DNA of 57,367 nucleotides from Actinomycetes bacterium (GTDB lineage: Bacteria; Actinomycetota; Actinomycetes; Actinomycetales; Microbacteriaceae). Positions within the stretch are counted from its first letter, which is position 1, and each line of letters begins with the position of its first letter. The translations under genes and the position numbers were made by a program. The notes below the pieces were generated by a model. The model was not told the DNA's origin, did not search any database, and saw only the letters and a program-made list of their open reading frames with translations. The DNA is taken from positions 1-57,367 of the forward strand of contig JAKOTS010000065.1 of the NCBI GenBank assembly GCA_029777095.1. Direction: 5' to 3'. This document shows positions 1-10,358 of this stretch, piece by piece.

Positions 1-89
1 CTCGCCACTCTTGGCCGATTCGCGGGGGTTTCTTGCTGCCCGGCGGTGACGGTGGCGGCGGCGTCGATGACGACGAAGCGGGTGCCTAG
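1..89 (+). CDS. Possible C-terminal tail of a gene entering from the left edge
   Basis: One plus-strand frame is open from the left edge to a TAG at 87-89. It encodes about 28 residues, including a glycine/aspartate-rich end (GGDGGGGVDDDEAGA). If real, it is the tail of a gene convergent with the GDPD gene, whose stop overlaps it by a few bases. Nothing identifies a function, and a chance open frame in GC-rich DNA is quite possible. Confidence 0.2.
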   Translation, partial: RHSWPIRGGFLLPGGDGGGGVDDDEAGA

Positions 90-2035
90 AAGATCGTGAC
101 GAACCGCATGATCGTGTCGAACAGCACCGTCGCCAGCCCGGGATCCTCGGTCATCTGCTGCCGAGCACGGACCGCGACATCCGCGCGATCCGTGATGATC
201 CCATCGACTTCGTCGCGCAGCAGCTGCCGGATGGTCATCTCGTCGTTGACCGTCCACACAAACATGCCGAGGCCCGCACGATGCGCCTCTGCCGTGAGAT
301 CGCTCGAGTACGACCACTCCTCGATCACGACGAAGTCCGCACTCGTGCGGGGGAGTGCGGTGCCGGCGACCGCCATCGTGTAACCGACGGTGAGCGCCGG
401 GCACATCCGCTTCAAGCCCTCGACGCTCGCGGTGTCGAGCGAGTGATAAATGTGGTCGCCCAGCACGCCCTGCGCCTCGATCTGCGCAACGAGTCGCTCC
501 AAGAAATCGTCGGTCTCACGACCGTGCAGCTTGATCTCGATGAGTAGCTGCTGACCGATATCGTCGGCCCGCGCGAGGTAGGTCTCAAGCGACGGGATCA
601 GGTCGGTGCGTCCCGCAAGATCGGTCACGGTGATGGCCGTTGCTTCGTCGAGCGTGAGGTCTGCGATGTGGATGCCTCGGCCCGCCAGACGCGACAGGTT
701 CGCGTCGTGCAGCACGACGAACTCTCCGTCGGCGGTCTGCATCACATCCATTTCGACGACGTCGGCGTTCGCGGCGTGCGCCCCCTCGAGCCCCGCGACG
801 GTATTTTCGACACCGTCAAAGCCGCGGTGAGCGAGCACGAGCGTGCCCGGCTGTCGTGACATCTCGGCGATCACCGGCGCCGTGAGCGCGCCGGCACCGA
901 CGGCCAGCACTGCGAGCACGCCAACGGCGACGAGCGTGACCCGCCGCGGGGTGGGGCGTGCCTCCGTGGATTTGATCGCTACGACCGGGGCGAGATCGCA
1001 ACCCGGGTCGAGCTCGGGGCGCGATGCCAGTGAGCGTGTGAGGCACTGCATCAGGATCGCCGCGACCATCACAACGGCGGCGCCCATGCACAGGATCCCG
1101 AGTGTTACCGCCGCACCGAGCCCGATCGCCGCGAAGACTGGTGATGCGTCGGGCCAGAGCGCATCGCTGAGCAACGTTGGCGTGATACTCACCAAAAGGA
1201 TGAGGAATCCACTCAGAAGGCCCGCGAGTATGACCGTAATCACGGCGAAGGCGAGTGGGGTCTGCGAGTGTTTCGTCAACCGCCAGCTGAGCCTGCCCGC
1301 GCGCGCACCCGAGATGTTCGACGTGGCAAACAGCGGGAGCGTGAGAGCAAACTGCGTGCAGAGCGCGCCGACAATCAGCAGGAAGACGACGTAGCCGATA
1401 CTGCCGGGAACGGTCTTGGTGAGCTCGCCGCTGATGAACGAGGGCACAGCAATTGTGCGGGTGAGTACGGAGAAGAATCCGAACCCGGCGAGCGGGAGTA
1501 ACAGGAGCAGATACGGCACGAGACCGAGCGATGACGGACGCAGCATTCTTCGCACCAGTGCACCGAACTCGCGCGCGACCGCGCGAACCCCGAGCCCCGT
1601 GCCAGTCTGCACGCGGCGCACCGCGACGAGCAGGAGGAGGAACTGCGCGAGCACCAGAGCGTAACCGAGCACAAGCACGAGCGCAAAGAGGCCGAGCGAG
1701 AGCGGTGATGCGAAGACCTTGCCGAGCTGGGGCGCGTCGATTCCGGCGAGGCCGGCGGCGGTCAGGGCAGATTGCACCAGCCATCCGAGCACGGGCAGCG
1801 CAATCAGGGCGATGACCGCCTGCGAGAGCACGTACAGCAGCGCAAGTTGCGCGCCGCCGCGGCGCAGCACGCCGAAGCCGGAGCCGAGAAATTCGCCTGT
1901 GGTGGACCAGATTGGAAGTCGTGGGTGGGGAGTCGGCACGAATGCTCCGTTTGCGTCGGCGAGGGCGGCGGGCGCTGTTCGTTTCAGCGCATCGTGACCG
2001 AGCCTATCGATGAACGCGCGGGTGGGCGTCCGCAT
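86..2035 (-). CDS. Membrane-anchored glycerophosphodiester phosphodiesterase
   Basis: 649 aa. Residues about 50-390 form a polytopic membrane region with at least seven hydrophobic segments, resembling the GPDPase membrane domain. From about residue 395 a complete GDPD catalytic domain follows: LAHRGFDGVENT, then EMDVMQTADGEFVVLHD, carrying the His/Glu/Asp/His metal and catalytic set of the family. GDPD enzymes split glycerophosphodiesters into glycerol-3-phosphate and an alcohol; the membrane part suggests action on lipid-derived substrates at the cytoplasmic membrane. The frame stays open far upstream, but the extension is arginine-rich and overlaps the divergent gene, so I place the start at the ATG reading MRTPTRAF. 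Substrate is not predictable. Confidence 0.88.
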   Translation of the reverse strand: MRTPTRAFIDRLGHDALKRTAPAALADANGAFVPTPHPRLPIWSTTGEFLGSGFGVLRRGGAQLALLYVLSQAVIALIALPVLGWLVQSALTAAGLAGIDAPQLGKVFASPLSLGLFALVLVLGYALVLAQFLLLLVAVRRVQTGTGLGVRAVAREFGALVRRMLRPSSLGLVPYLLLLLPLAGFGFFSVLTRTIAVPSFISGELTKTVPGSIGYVVFLLIVGALCTQFALTLPLFATSNISGARAGRLSWRLTKHSQTPLAFAVITVILAGLLSGFLILLVSITPTLLSDALWPDASPVFAAIGLGAAVTLGILCMGAAVVMVAAILMQCLTRSLASRPELDPGCDLAPVVAIKSTEARPTPRRVTLVAVGVLAVLAVGAGALTAPVIAEMSRQPGTLVLAHRGFDGVENTVAGLEGAHAANADVVEMDVMQTADGEFVVLHDANLSRLAGRGIHIADLTLDEATAITVTDLAGRTDLIPSLETYLARADDIGQQLLIEIKLHGRETDDFLERLVAQIEAQGVLGDHIYHSLDTASVEGLKRMCPALTVGYTMAVAGTALPRTSADFVVIEEWSYSSDLTAEAHRAGLGMFVWTVNDEMTIRQLLRDEVDGIITDRADVAVRARQQMTEDPGLATVLFDTIMRFVTIF

Positions 2036-2106
2036 ATGCCGTGCGCGGTATGCTCGGACATTCCCGCACAATCCCCATGCGCCCCACCGCTTGCGAAGGA
2101 AAAATC

Positions 2107-2985
2107 GTGACCAGACCACACACCCCAGGCCCCCTCGACACCGCTCGCAACGACGATGGCTATTTCGGGCCCGACAGCGTGACGTGGAAGGTATATGCCG
2201 ATCCGGCAACAAAGCTTGGCGGGATGGCGGCGCTGCTCTTGCAGGCACTAAACCCGAACATGATGCGTCTCTTTGATCAGGCGACGGCCTCATATGGAGA
2301 TGCGGCGGGGCGCGACGAGCGTACGGGCCGTTACCTCGACACCATTGCATTTGGCGACAAGGCGCACGCCGATGCCGCCGCTGCGTCGGTGCGCCGGATG
2401 CACGCCCATGCGGTGTGGGACGACCCGTACACGGGCCAGACCCTGCGCGCCGAAGAGCCGGCGTGGATGGCTTGGACACACAACACGCTGGTCTACGCGC
2501 TCCTGCGCTCGGCGAAGGCATTCGGCCTCGAGCTCACCCCGGCCGAGGAAGACGCGTTCGTGCGGGAGCAGCATGTCGCGGCAGAGCTGCTGGGCATGGA
2601 TGCCACGACCCTGCCAGTAACCCGCGCAGAGCTCGAGGCACACATCGACGAGCAGCGACACTGGCTGTCACTCTGCCTGCCCGCTGCCGAAGTCACCCGG
2701 CAGCTTCGCAAGCCGAGCTTCAAAGGCAACCCGGTAAAGGTGTGGACCGCAATCATCGTTACCGACGGAGTGCTGTCAATCCTGCCCGACTGGGTGTTGC
2801 TGTTCTACGGCATTGAGGGCCGCCCTATGAACCTGCGCGCGGCGCGAAAGACGACCAAGCAGCTCATGACATTGGCACGCAAATCGACGTCATACGACAA
2901 CGTGATCACGGAAGTGACGACGCGCATCGACAACCATCCGTACCGCAAGGTGCGTCCGAACTCGCGCAAGCAGGCGTCGGCGTAG
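2107..2985 (+). CDS. MpaB-like oxygenase family protein (DUF2236)
   Basis: 292 aa. The opening GYFGPDSVTWKVYADP and the following RRMHAHAV and WTHNTLVYAL segments match the DUF2236 family (fungal MpaB oxygenase and latex-clearing oxygenase relatives), in which conserved histidines hold heme or metal. Length is typical. I chose the GTG at 2107 because a strong Shine-Dalgarno site (GAAGGA, 2095-2100) lies six bases upstream; the earlier in-frame ATG has none. It is divergent from the GDPD gene and convergent with the ArsR-like regulator, whose stop is only five bases away. The physiological substrate in actinobacteria is not established. Confidence 0.85.
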   Translation: MTRPHTPGPLDTARNDDGYFGPDSVTWKVYADPATKLGGMAALLLQALNPNMMRLFDQATASYGDAAGRDERTGRYLDTIAFGDKAHADAAAASVRRMHAHAVWDDPYTGQTLRAEEPAWMAWTHNTLVYALLRSAKAFGLELTPAEEDAFVREQHVAAELLGMDATTLPVTRAELEAHIDEQRHWLSLCLPAAEVTRQLRKPSFKGNPVKVWTAIIVTDGVLSILPDWVLLFYGIEGRPMNLRAARKTTKQLMTLARKSTSYDNVITEVTTRIDNHPYRKVRPNSRKQASA

Positions 2986-2990
2986 GGGCG

Positions 2991-3629
2991 TCAAGCCTCT
3001 TCGGGTGTGGCTTCCGCTGCGGCGTTTCGCCGGCGAGTGAGTTGCACCCGGCATGAGTGCGGGGTGAGGAACGGGTCGAGCCGTTTGAGGGCGAGCGGAC
3101 CCTCGACCTGGCGCAACACGTCGCCCACGAGCCGCGCGTGCACGGCGCAGACGAGCGACTGATCCTGATCGATTGCATCGTGATAGTTGCAGGGGGCGAG
3201 CGCGAACGTCAGGGTGGACTCGTCGACGTCCGGTTGCAACCCCGCGTCGTCGAAATGTTCGTAGAGCACGTCGATCTGCGACTGCGCGGCCCCGTCGGCG
3301 GTGCCCGAGGTCTCGGTGACCGCGCGTAGGAGTGCGCCGCGTTCCTGGGCAGCCTTTGCCCGGGCTGATGCGGCCTCGCTTGCGTCGGCCTCGCGCACCG
3401 GGTGAAAGACGATGGGCGGACGCCCTCGCGTGTTTGTGGCGACCTGCTCGCGCCGGATGAGTCCCTCGTCTTCGAGCACCCACAGGTGGTCGCGGGCGGT
3501 GTTGAGCGGCATCTCTAGCTCTGCGGCGAGCTCCCGCACTCGGCGTCCGGGCTGACGTTGCACCGCGCGCAGCAACCGCAAGCGCGCGGGCTGGGTCAGC
3601 CCGCGAAAATCACTGACTTTGCGCGGCAT
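2991..3629 (-). CDS. ArsR-like winged-helix regulator with C-terminal Cys/His cluster
   Basis: 212 aa. Residues about 8-75 form a winged helix (LTQPARLRLLRAVQ, then PLNTARDHLWVLEDEGLI) of the COG2345 type. The C-terminal half holds C147, H150, C161, H164 and C193, spaced like the iron-sulfur ligands of SufR-type members. Known: SufR relatives bind a 4Fe-4S cluster through three or four C-terminal cysteines. Inferred: an Fe-S or NO-responsive regulator, because it is divergent from the NO dioxygenase hmp with 167 bp and several inverted repeats between them. A TAAGCT hexamer six bases before the ATG suggests a leaderless mRNA, though GGAGGT in that spacer could also act as a ribosome site. Confidence 0.82.
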   Translation of the reverse strand: MPRKVSDFRGLTQPARLRLLRAVQRQPGRRVRELAAELEMPLNTARDHLWVLEDEGLIRREQVATNTRGRPPIVFHPVREADASEAASARAKAAQERGALLRAVTETSGTADGAAQSQIDVLYEHFDDAGLQPDVDESTLTFALAPCNYHDAIDQDQSLVCAVHARLVGDVLRQVEGPLALKRLDPFLTPHSCRVQLTRRRNAAAEATPEEA

Positions 3630-3635
3630 ACCTCC

Positions 3636-3641
3636 AGCTTA
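3636..3641 (-). promoter_or_regulatory. Candidate -10 of the hmp-linked regulator
   Basis: TAAGCT lies six bases before the ATG at 3629, fitting a leaderless start. Confidence 0.45.
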
Positions 3642-3678
3642 GGCACCGCGCCTGGGAGCGGCATCCGCCCGCACAATG

Positions 3679-3693
3679 GCACCATTCTGGTGC
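3679..3693. promoter_or_regulatory. Inverted repeat in the regulator-hmp intergenic region
   Basis: GCACCA-TTC-TGGTGC is a perfect six-base dyad with a three-base spacer, between the divergent regulator and hmp. It is a candidate operator. A second palindrome, AACCGGTT, follows at 3706-3713. Confidence 0.45.
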
Positions 3694-3761
3694 GCGCGTG
3701 AATAAAACCGGTTGAAGACCGCACGGCGATGGATGCCTCGACGGCAAGCTCGAGGTATCGC

Positions 3762-3778
3762 AGGTCGGATGTCGACCT
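3762..3778. promoter_or_regulatory. Inverted repeat just upstream of the hmp ribosome binding site
   Basis: AGGTCG-GATGT-CGACCT is a perfect six-base dyad ending about 19 bases before the hmp ATG and just ahead of the GGAAAGG Shine-Dalgarno site. It could be an operator or a small mRNA hairpin. Confidence 0.35.
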
Positions 3779-3796
3779 CACCTGGAAAGGGACACC

Positions 3797-6182
<2,386 letters not shown>

Positions 6183-6245
6183 TCGACGCGCAATGACACG
6201 ATGCCGAGTACATCAGGTCGATGCCATCAGGCAAGGAGGAATGAT

Positions 6246-6419
6246 ATGTCGGATCCAACAGCTGCCGAGCCGGAAGCGCCCGCGACACAAGAGCTCGACG
6301 AGCCAAGCACGGAGAAGGAGCCCACCGAAGCCCCCAAAGCGCCCGCGCCGGACGACCCAGAGGTCGATCATCAAGCTGTGGGCCTTGGCGTCGTCAACGG
6401 CGAGGGGAACTCGGACTGA
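6246..6419 (+). CDS. Small acidic proline-rich protein, hypothetical
   Basis: 57 aa, starting at the second of two closely spaced ATGs behind a near-perfect Shine-Dalgarno sequence (AAGGAGGA, 6233-6240). The protein is rich in Glu, Pro, Ala and Asp (EPEAPATQELDEPSTEKEPT), has no cysteine, and ends GVVNGEGNSD. It looks intrinsically disordered and soluble. I do not recognise a family. The strong ribosome site and good match to local codon bias argue that it is real. The neighbouring PRC-barrel and tiny membrane protein suggest a general-stress setting, but that is inference. Confidence 0.6.
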   Translation: MSDPTAAEPEAPATQELDEPSTEKEPTEAPKAPAPDDPEVDHQAVGLGVVNGEGNSD

Positions 6420-6615
6420 CCGGATATTCGGGCCAGCGGAAAGCCGCGCTGATCACGATGCTTCGCGAGCGCTGAGCGCTGAGCCCGTGGTAGCCGCGGT
6501 CGATTGGGCTCGCGTTGCAATACATGACGCAACCTGATTTGGCCAGGGGGAAGACGAATACCCACGCTGCTCGTAGCGTCGGGCATTCCACTGGCAGTCC
6601 AAATCGAAGGAGTAG

Positions 6616-6975
6616 ATGATGAACGAAGCATGGGACGCATGGAACTATCGCGAGTCGGCAAAGCGAGCGCCGGATGCCGCCAGCATGGTCGGCTATCACG
6701 TGCACGCTGTCGACGGTGACATCGGCAAGATCGACGCCGCCACGACAGACGTCGGTGCAAGCAATGTCGTGGTCGACACTGGGCCGTGGATTTTCGGGCG
6801 CAAGGTGATCCTGCCGGCGGGAACCGTCGAGCGCGTCGACGACGTGAACGAAATGGTCTACGTCGATCTGACCAAGGATCAAATCAAGGATTCGCCCGAG
6901 TTAGAGGGTGGTGCATTCGATGAGGCGATTTATCGCACAAACCTCGGCGCCTACTACGGCGGGTTCTATTTGTAG
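6616..6975 (+). CDS. PRC-barrel domain protein
   Basis: 119 aa. After a short N-terminal region (WDAWNYRESAKRAP) comes a single PRC-barrel: GYHVHAVDGDIGKIDAA, VVVDTGPWIFGRKVILPAG, then VDLTKDQIKDSPE. Proteins of this type in high-GC Gram-positives are often abundant stress proteins of unknown biochemical role; PRC-barrels elsewhere act in RNA processing and photosynthetic complexes. The ATG (or the next codon, also ATG) follows AAGGAGTAG. A 196-bp gap precedes it, holding a short GCGCTGA tandem repeat and no other gene. It converges on a small hydrophobic gene through a strong hairpin. Confidence 0.85.
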   Translation: MMNEAWDAWNYRESAKRAPDAASMVGYHVHAVDGDIGKIDAATTDVGASNVVVDTGPWIFGRKVILPAGTVERVDDVNEMVYVDLTKDQIKDSPELEGGAFDEAIYRTNLGAYYGGFYL

Positions 6976-6991
6976 CAGCATCCGCCCACGG

Positions 6992-7035
6992 AGCGAGCGG
7001 TCCCGGAAGGATGCTTCTTTCCGGGACCGCTCGCT
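6992..7035. terminator. Bidirectional hairpin between convergent genes
   Basis: A perfect 17-bp stem: AGCGAGCGGTCCCGGAA (6992-7008) with its complement at 7019-7035 and a 10-base loop. It sits exactly between the convergent PRC-barrel gene and the small membrane protein gene. It lacks a long T-run, as is common in actinobacteria. Confidence 0.7.
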
Positions 7036-7051
7036 GTGTACTCGCTGCGGG

Positions 7052-7216
7052 CTACACGCGGTTCCGTCCGCCGATGACCCGGAAGAGGAACACGATGAGG
7101 GCGATCACTCCGACGATGAGGGCGACCCAGAGCAGCCAGTTGAAGGCGGCGCTCAATCCACCCACGATCGCGAGCACGATGGCGATAACGATGATGATGA
7201 CAAGTGCAATATTCAT
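7052..7216 (-). CDS. Small hydrophobic membrane protein
   Basis: 54 aa, almost entirely two membrane segments: MNIALVIIIVIAIVLAIVGG and WLLWVALIVGVIALIVFLFR, ending with a short basic tail (VIGGRNRV). A strong Shine-Dalgarno sequence (AGGAGG) precedes the ATG. Very small hydrophobic proteins of this build are widespread in high-GC Gram-positive bacteria, often stress-induced, without known function. It is convergent with the PRC-barrel gene. The reading is supported by clean hydrophobic segmentation, the ribosome site and the terminator hairpin just past its stop. Confidence 0.75.
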   Translation of the reverse strand: MNIALVIIIVIAIVLAIVGGLSAAFNWLLWVALIVGVIALIVFLFRVIGGRNRV

Positions 7217-7487
7217 GGTCTTCTCCGCCTCCTAGGAAGGGCACGGCGCCCCGGCTGGTGAACACTCATTCTCGCAAGGGGCGACCGCGCGTCCAAAGGG
7301 GGTTGACCAGCGGCGGCCGTGGTGCTAGCCGTGCCGCTCAGTGTCGTCACTCGGCTTTCCACGACGACACGTGGTGCGGGCACAGACCGGTTCTGATGAC
7401 GGTGGTAACCTGCGATCGCGGGCGCCCAACACCCCAGCACCGCGCCAAACCCCGACCGCGAAGACGCGAGAACACGGAGCAGAACCC

Positions 7488-8714
7488 ATGGATGCACTTC
7501 TGGAAGACCTGGCGGATGTGTACCGCGACTTGCACGCGCACCCGGAGCTCGGCTTCGCCGAGACCCGCACCGCGGGCATCGTTGCCGCGCGGCTCCGGAC
7601 CATCGGCTTCGAGGTGACTGAGGGCGTCGGCCAGACCGGCGTCGTTGGCGTGCTCGAACGCGGTACCGGCCCCACGGTGCGGCTGCGCGCCGACATGGAT
7701 GCGCTCCCGGTGGCCGAAGAAACAGGGCTCCCATACGCAAGCACCGCGCGAGGCGTGCTCGACGGCAAAGACGTTCCCGTCATGCACGCGTGTGGACACG
7801 ACATGCACACGACCGCGCTCCTCGGCGCACTCGCGACGCTCGCGGCGCAGGATGACTGGACCGGCAAAATCCTCGCCGTGTTCCAGCCCGCGGAAGAGAC
7901 CGGTGGCGGCGCGCGCGCGATGATCGAAGACGATCTGTTCGCCCGCTTCGGTACCCCCGACGTCGTGCTCGGGCAGCACGTTGGCCCGCTGCCGGCGGGC
8001 GCCATTGGCCTTCGCGCGGGCGCCTCGTTTGCGGCATCCGATGCGCTCGATATCACGCTGTATGGCCGCGGTGGCCACGGCTCCCGGCCCGAGGTCACGG
8101 TTGATCCCGTGGTGATGGCGGCAGCGGTTGTGATGCGACTGCAGACCGTGATCTCGCCCGACATCGCGGGCACGGATGTCGCGGTACTGACCGTCGGGTC
8201 GATCCACGCGGGCGAGGCACCCAACGTCATTCCCGATTCGGCGTCGCTGCAACTCAGCATCCGTAGCTACGACACGGCAGTGCGCGACCGCATGATCGCC
8301 GCCATCGAGCGCATCGTGCGCGGCGAAGCCGCAGCGGCTGGAGCAGACCGCGAACCGCGAGTCGAGTTGCTCTATGAACTGCCCGCCGTGTTCAACGACG
8401 CAGATGCAGTCGCACGCGTCGGCGCCGCAATGCAGAGCGAGCTCGAGGGCATTATGGTGATCGACCCGGGCGTCATCACCGGCAGCGAAGACGTCGGGCG
8501 CTTCGCCGAGGCGGCGGGTGTGCCGTGCGTCTACTGGATTCTCGGCGGCGCCGACCCGGCCCACTTTGCCGGGCTGGCATCGGTGGCAGAGATCACAGAG
8601 CGTGTGATGTCGTTGCCCTCGAACCACTCGCCGCAATTTGCGCCGGCGATCATGCCGACGCTTGGCATCGGCATCCGTGCGCTCGTGACGGCAGCGCGCA
8701 GCTGGCTCGCATAG
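7488..8714 (+). CDS. M20 family amidohydrolase (hippurate hydrolase/HipO-like)
   Basis: 408 aa, usual length for M20D peptidases. Metal-binding and catalytic signatures are present: RLRADMDALPV, HACGHDMHTTALLG, FQPAEETGGGA, and GSEDVGRFAEAAGVPCVYW near the end; the lid domain starts around residue 185 (GRGGHGSRPE). These enzymes hydrolyse N-acyl amino acids, hippurate or IAA conjugates with a di-metal centre in the cytoplasm. The ATG reading MDALLEDLADVYRDLHAHPE matches the family's N-terminus. About 270 bp of non-coding DNA precede it, with no clear promoter visible. A GC-rich hairpin follows the stop. Confidence 0.92.
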   Translation: MDALLEDLADVYRDLHAHPELGFAETRTAGIVAARLRTIGFEVTEGVGQTGVVGVLERGTGPTVRLRADMDALPVAEETGLPYASTARGVLDGKDVPVMHACGHDMHTTALLGALATLAAQDDWTGKILAVFQPAEETGGGARAMIEDDLFARFGTPDVVLGQHVGPLPAGAIGLRAGASFAASDALDITLYGRGGHGSRPEVTVDPVVMAAAVVMRLQTVISPDIAGTDVAVLTVGSIHAGEAPNVIPDSASLQLSIRSYDTAVRDRMIAAIERIVRGEAAAAGADREPRVELLYELPAVFNDADAVARVGAAMQSELEGIMVIDPGVITGSEDVGRFAEAAGVPCVYWILGGADPAHFAGLASVAEITERVMSLPSNHSPQFAPAIMPTLGIGIRALVTAARSWLA

Positions 8715-8721
8715 CGGATGC

Positions 8722-8755
8722 CCCGGCCGGCGCGTGATCGTCTGCACCGGCCGGG
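8722..8755 (+). terminator. GC-rich hairpin after the M20 hydrolase
   Basis: CCCGGCCGG (8722-8730) pairs with CCGGCCGGG (8747-8755) across a 16-base loop, just past the stop at 8714. No T-run follows. Confidence 0.4.
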
Positions 8756-8803
8756 CAACCCCGCCTCTCCGCTGTCGCTCAGGGAGGAGCGGCACGAGAC
8801 ACA

Positions 8804-8809
8804 TACGCT
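8804..8809 (+). promoter_or_regulatory. Candidate -10 of the CueP gene
   Basis: TACGCT lies seven bases before the ATG at 8817. The spacer reads GGAGGGC, so it may double as a ribosome site. Confidence 0.35.
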
Positions 8810-8816
8810 GGAGGGC

Positions 8817-9455
8817 ATGACCCTTCAGCTCTCGTCGCGCCGTCGCGGTGCGCTCACCGTCTTTGCCGCACTGCTGGTTTCTGGGCTCGCCGTCGTCGGG
8901 TGCTCGGCACCCGGTTCGGGGTCCGGGGCGGCGCCTGCGCCCGGTGCTGCGGCCCAGCCCACGGTCGTTGCTGCGGACGAATTGCTCGGTGAATTCGGAC
9001 TCGACGCCAGCGACGTCGTCGCGGTGGTCGACACGCTCGACACCTTGCAGATGGCGGAGCGCCCCGAGGGCCTCATTGCCTCGGTGCGCCCCGACGCCGT
9101 AGTGTTCACGGCCGGTAACACGCAGGCAACACTGCCGATGCCCGACGACCTCGTCTATGTTTCTGTGGCGCCGTACGCGACACAGACGCATGACTGCTAT
9201 TTCCACAGCCTCACCACGTGTGTTGGTGAGCTACAGAACGCCGATGTGCAGCTGACGCTCATCGACGATGCGACCGGCGCCGAGCTGGTCGGTGGGGCGA
9301 TGACTACGTTCGACAATGGGTTCATCGGGTTCTGGGTGCCCCGGGGCATCCAGGCCACACTCACCGTCACGCACGAGGGTCAGACCGGCACTGCGCCGAT
9401 CTCGACCATGAACGCCGACGACCCCACCTGCATCACGACGCTGCGGGTCTCGTAG
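8817..9455 (+). CDS. CueP-family metal-binding lipoprotein
   Basis: 212 aa. The signal sequence ends in a lipobox (VVGC, Cys29), predicting a lipoprotein on the outer face of the membrane. A low-complexity Gly/Ala/Pro linker follows to about residue 48. The mature domain holds the CueP hallmarks: DELLGEFGLD, CYFHSLTTCVGE with two cysteines and a histidine, and a late cysteine (DPTCITTLRV). CueP of enteric bacteria binds periplasmic copper and delivers it to a superoxide dismutase; a copper-related role here is inferred. No copper exporter or copper regulator lies next to it in this window. Confidence 0.88.
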   Translation: MTLQLSSRRRGALTVFAALLVSGLAVVGCSAPGSGSGAAPAPGAAAQPTVVAADELLGEFGLDASDVVAVVDTLDTLQMAERPEGLIASVRPDAVVFTAGNTQATLPMPDDLVYVSVAPYATQTHDCYFHSLTTCVGELQNADVQLTLIDDATGAELVGGAMTTFDNGFIGFWVPRGIQATLTVTHEGQTGTAPISTMNADDPTCITTLRVS

Positions 9456-9512
9456 GTGGCTAGCTGCGGCGCGCTGCGCCGCGCCGTGGCGGTGCAACGG
9501 CTGGCCCAGCAC

Positions 9513-9518
9513 TAGTCT
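9513..9518 (+). promoter_or_regulatory. Candidate -10 of ung
   Basis: TAGTCT lies six bases before the GTG at 9525, fitting a leaderless start. Confidence 0.5.
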
Positions 9519-9524
9519 TGGCGG

Positions 9525-10238
9525 GTGCTTTCGTTCGACCAACTCGTCGCCCCCGGCGTGATCGACCCCGGCTGGGCCGCGGCGTTGGCGCCGGTGGCAC
9601 CAGAGCTCGCGGCGCTACATGAGCGGCTTCGGGCCGAGCAAGCCGCGGGGCGCGCGTATCTGCCGGCGGAGGTTGATGTGTTGCGCGCATTTCGCGCGCC
9701 GCTGGCCGACGTGAAGGTGCTGATCGTGGGGCAGGACCCCTACCCGACCCCGGGGCATCCGATCGGCTTGTCGTTTGCAACCGCACGCGAGGTGCGGCCA
9801 CTGCCGCGCAGCCTACAAAACATCTACCGCGAGCTGCACGACGACCTGGGCATCGAGCCCGCCGTGCATGGTGACCTCGGTGCCTGGTCGGCGCAGGGCG
9901 TGATGCTGCTCAACCGCGTGCTGACCGTCGCGCCGGGGGTTGCCGGCGCGCACCGCGGCTGGGGTTGGGAGACGATCACCGATCACGCAATCCGTACGTT
10001 GGTTGCCCGCGACACGCCGCTCGTGGGGGTGTTGTGGGGGAGGGATGCCGCAGCCCTCGCTCCGCTCCTGGGCGCCACGCCGCTGATCGAATCGGCGCAT
10101 CCGTCGCCGCTGTCGGCACGTCGTGGCTTCTTCGGCTCACGGCCGTTCTCGCGGGCGAACGCCCTCCTCGCGGCGCAGGGAGCGAGCCCGGTTGATTGGA
10201 CAGTGGATGCCGCTGCCGACCCCGCGCGGCTGTTCTGA
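9525..10238 (+). CDS. ung: Uracil-DNA glycosylase, family 1
   Basis: 237 aa, normal length. It shows the water-activating loop [17 protein letters not shown], the LLNRVLTV strand and the DNA-intercalating [18 protein letters not shown] loop with its catalytic His. Family-1 UDG removes uracil from DNA to start base-excision repair. The GTG start is supported by a TAGTCT hexamer six bases upstream and no separate Shine-Dalgarno site. It stands alone and converges on an SDR gene, with a shared terminator hairpin between. Confidence 0.95.
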   Translation: MLSFDQLVAPGVIDPGWAAALAPVAPELAALHERLRAEQAAGRAYLPAEVDVLRAFRAPLADVKVLIVGQDPYPTPGHPIGLSFATAREVRPLPRSLQNIYRELHDDLGIEPAVHGDLGAWSAQGVMLLNRVLTVAPGVAGAHRGWGWETITDHAIRTLVARDTPLVGVLWGRDAAALAPLLGATPLIESAHPSPLSARRGFFGSRPFSRANALLAAQGASPVDWTVDAAADPARLF

Positions 10239-10261
10239 GCCGCCGAACAATCTCGTCGTGG

Positions 10262-10310
10262 CCAGCAACAACTTCGTGGCCCGACAACGTCGTCACCAGC
10301 AACAACTTCG
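10262..10310. repeat. 15-base direct repeat downstream of ung
   Basis: CCAGCAACAACTTCG occurs at 10262-10276 and 10296-10310, a 34-base period. The second copy runs into the left arm of the terminator hairpin, so a local duplication of the terminator arm is likely. Confidence 0.6.
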
Positions 10311-10346
10311 GCCGCCCGCAGCCAGGGGCTGTGAGCGGCCGAAGTT
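10304..10346. terminator. Bidirectional terminator hairpin between ung and the SDR gene
   Basis: AACTTCGGCCGC (10304-10315) pairs perfectly with GCGGCCGAAGTT (10335-10346), between convergent genes. A short T-stretch (GTTTG) follows on the plus strand. Confidence 0.7.
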
Positions 10347-10358
10347 TGTGACGCTGGG

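Noticed and set aside
2036..2521. N-terminal extension of the GDPD gene by up to 162 residues
   Set aside because: The extension is rich in Arg, Pro and Cys, overlaps the divergent oxygenase gene and matches no family. The internal ATG at 2035 fits better.
3701..3720. Sigma-type -10/-35 pair for hmp
   Set aside because: The AATAAA stretch is suggestive but has no convincing partner at the right spacing, so I list only the dyads.
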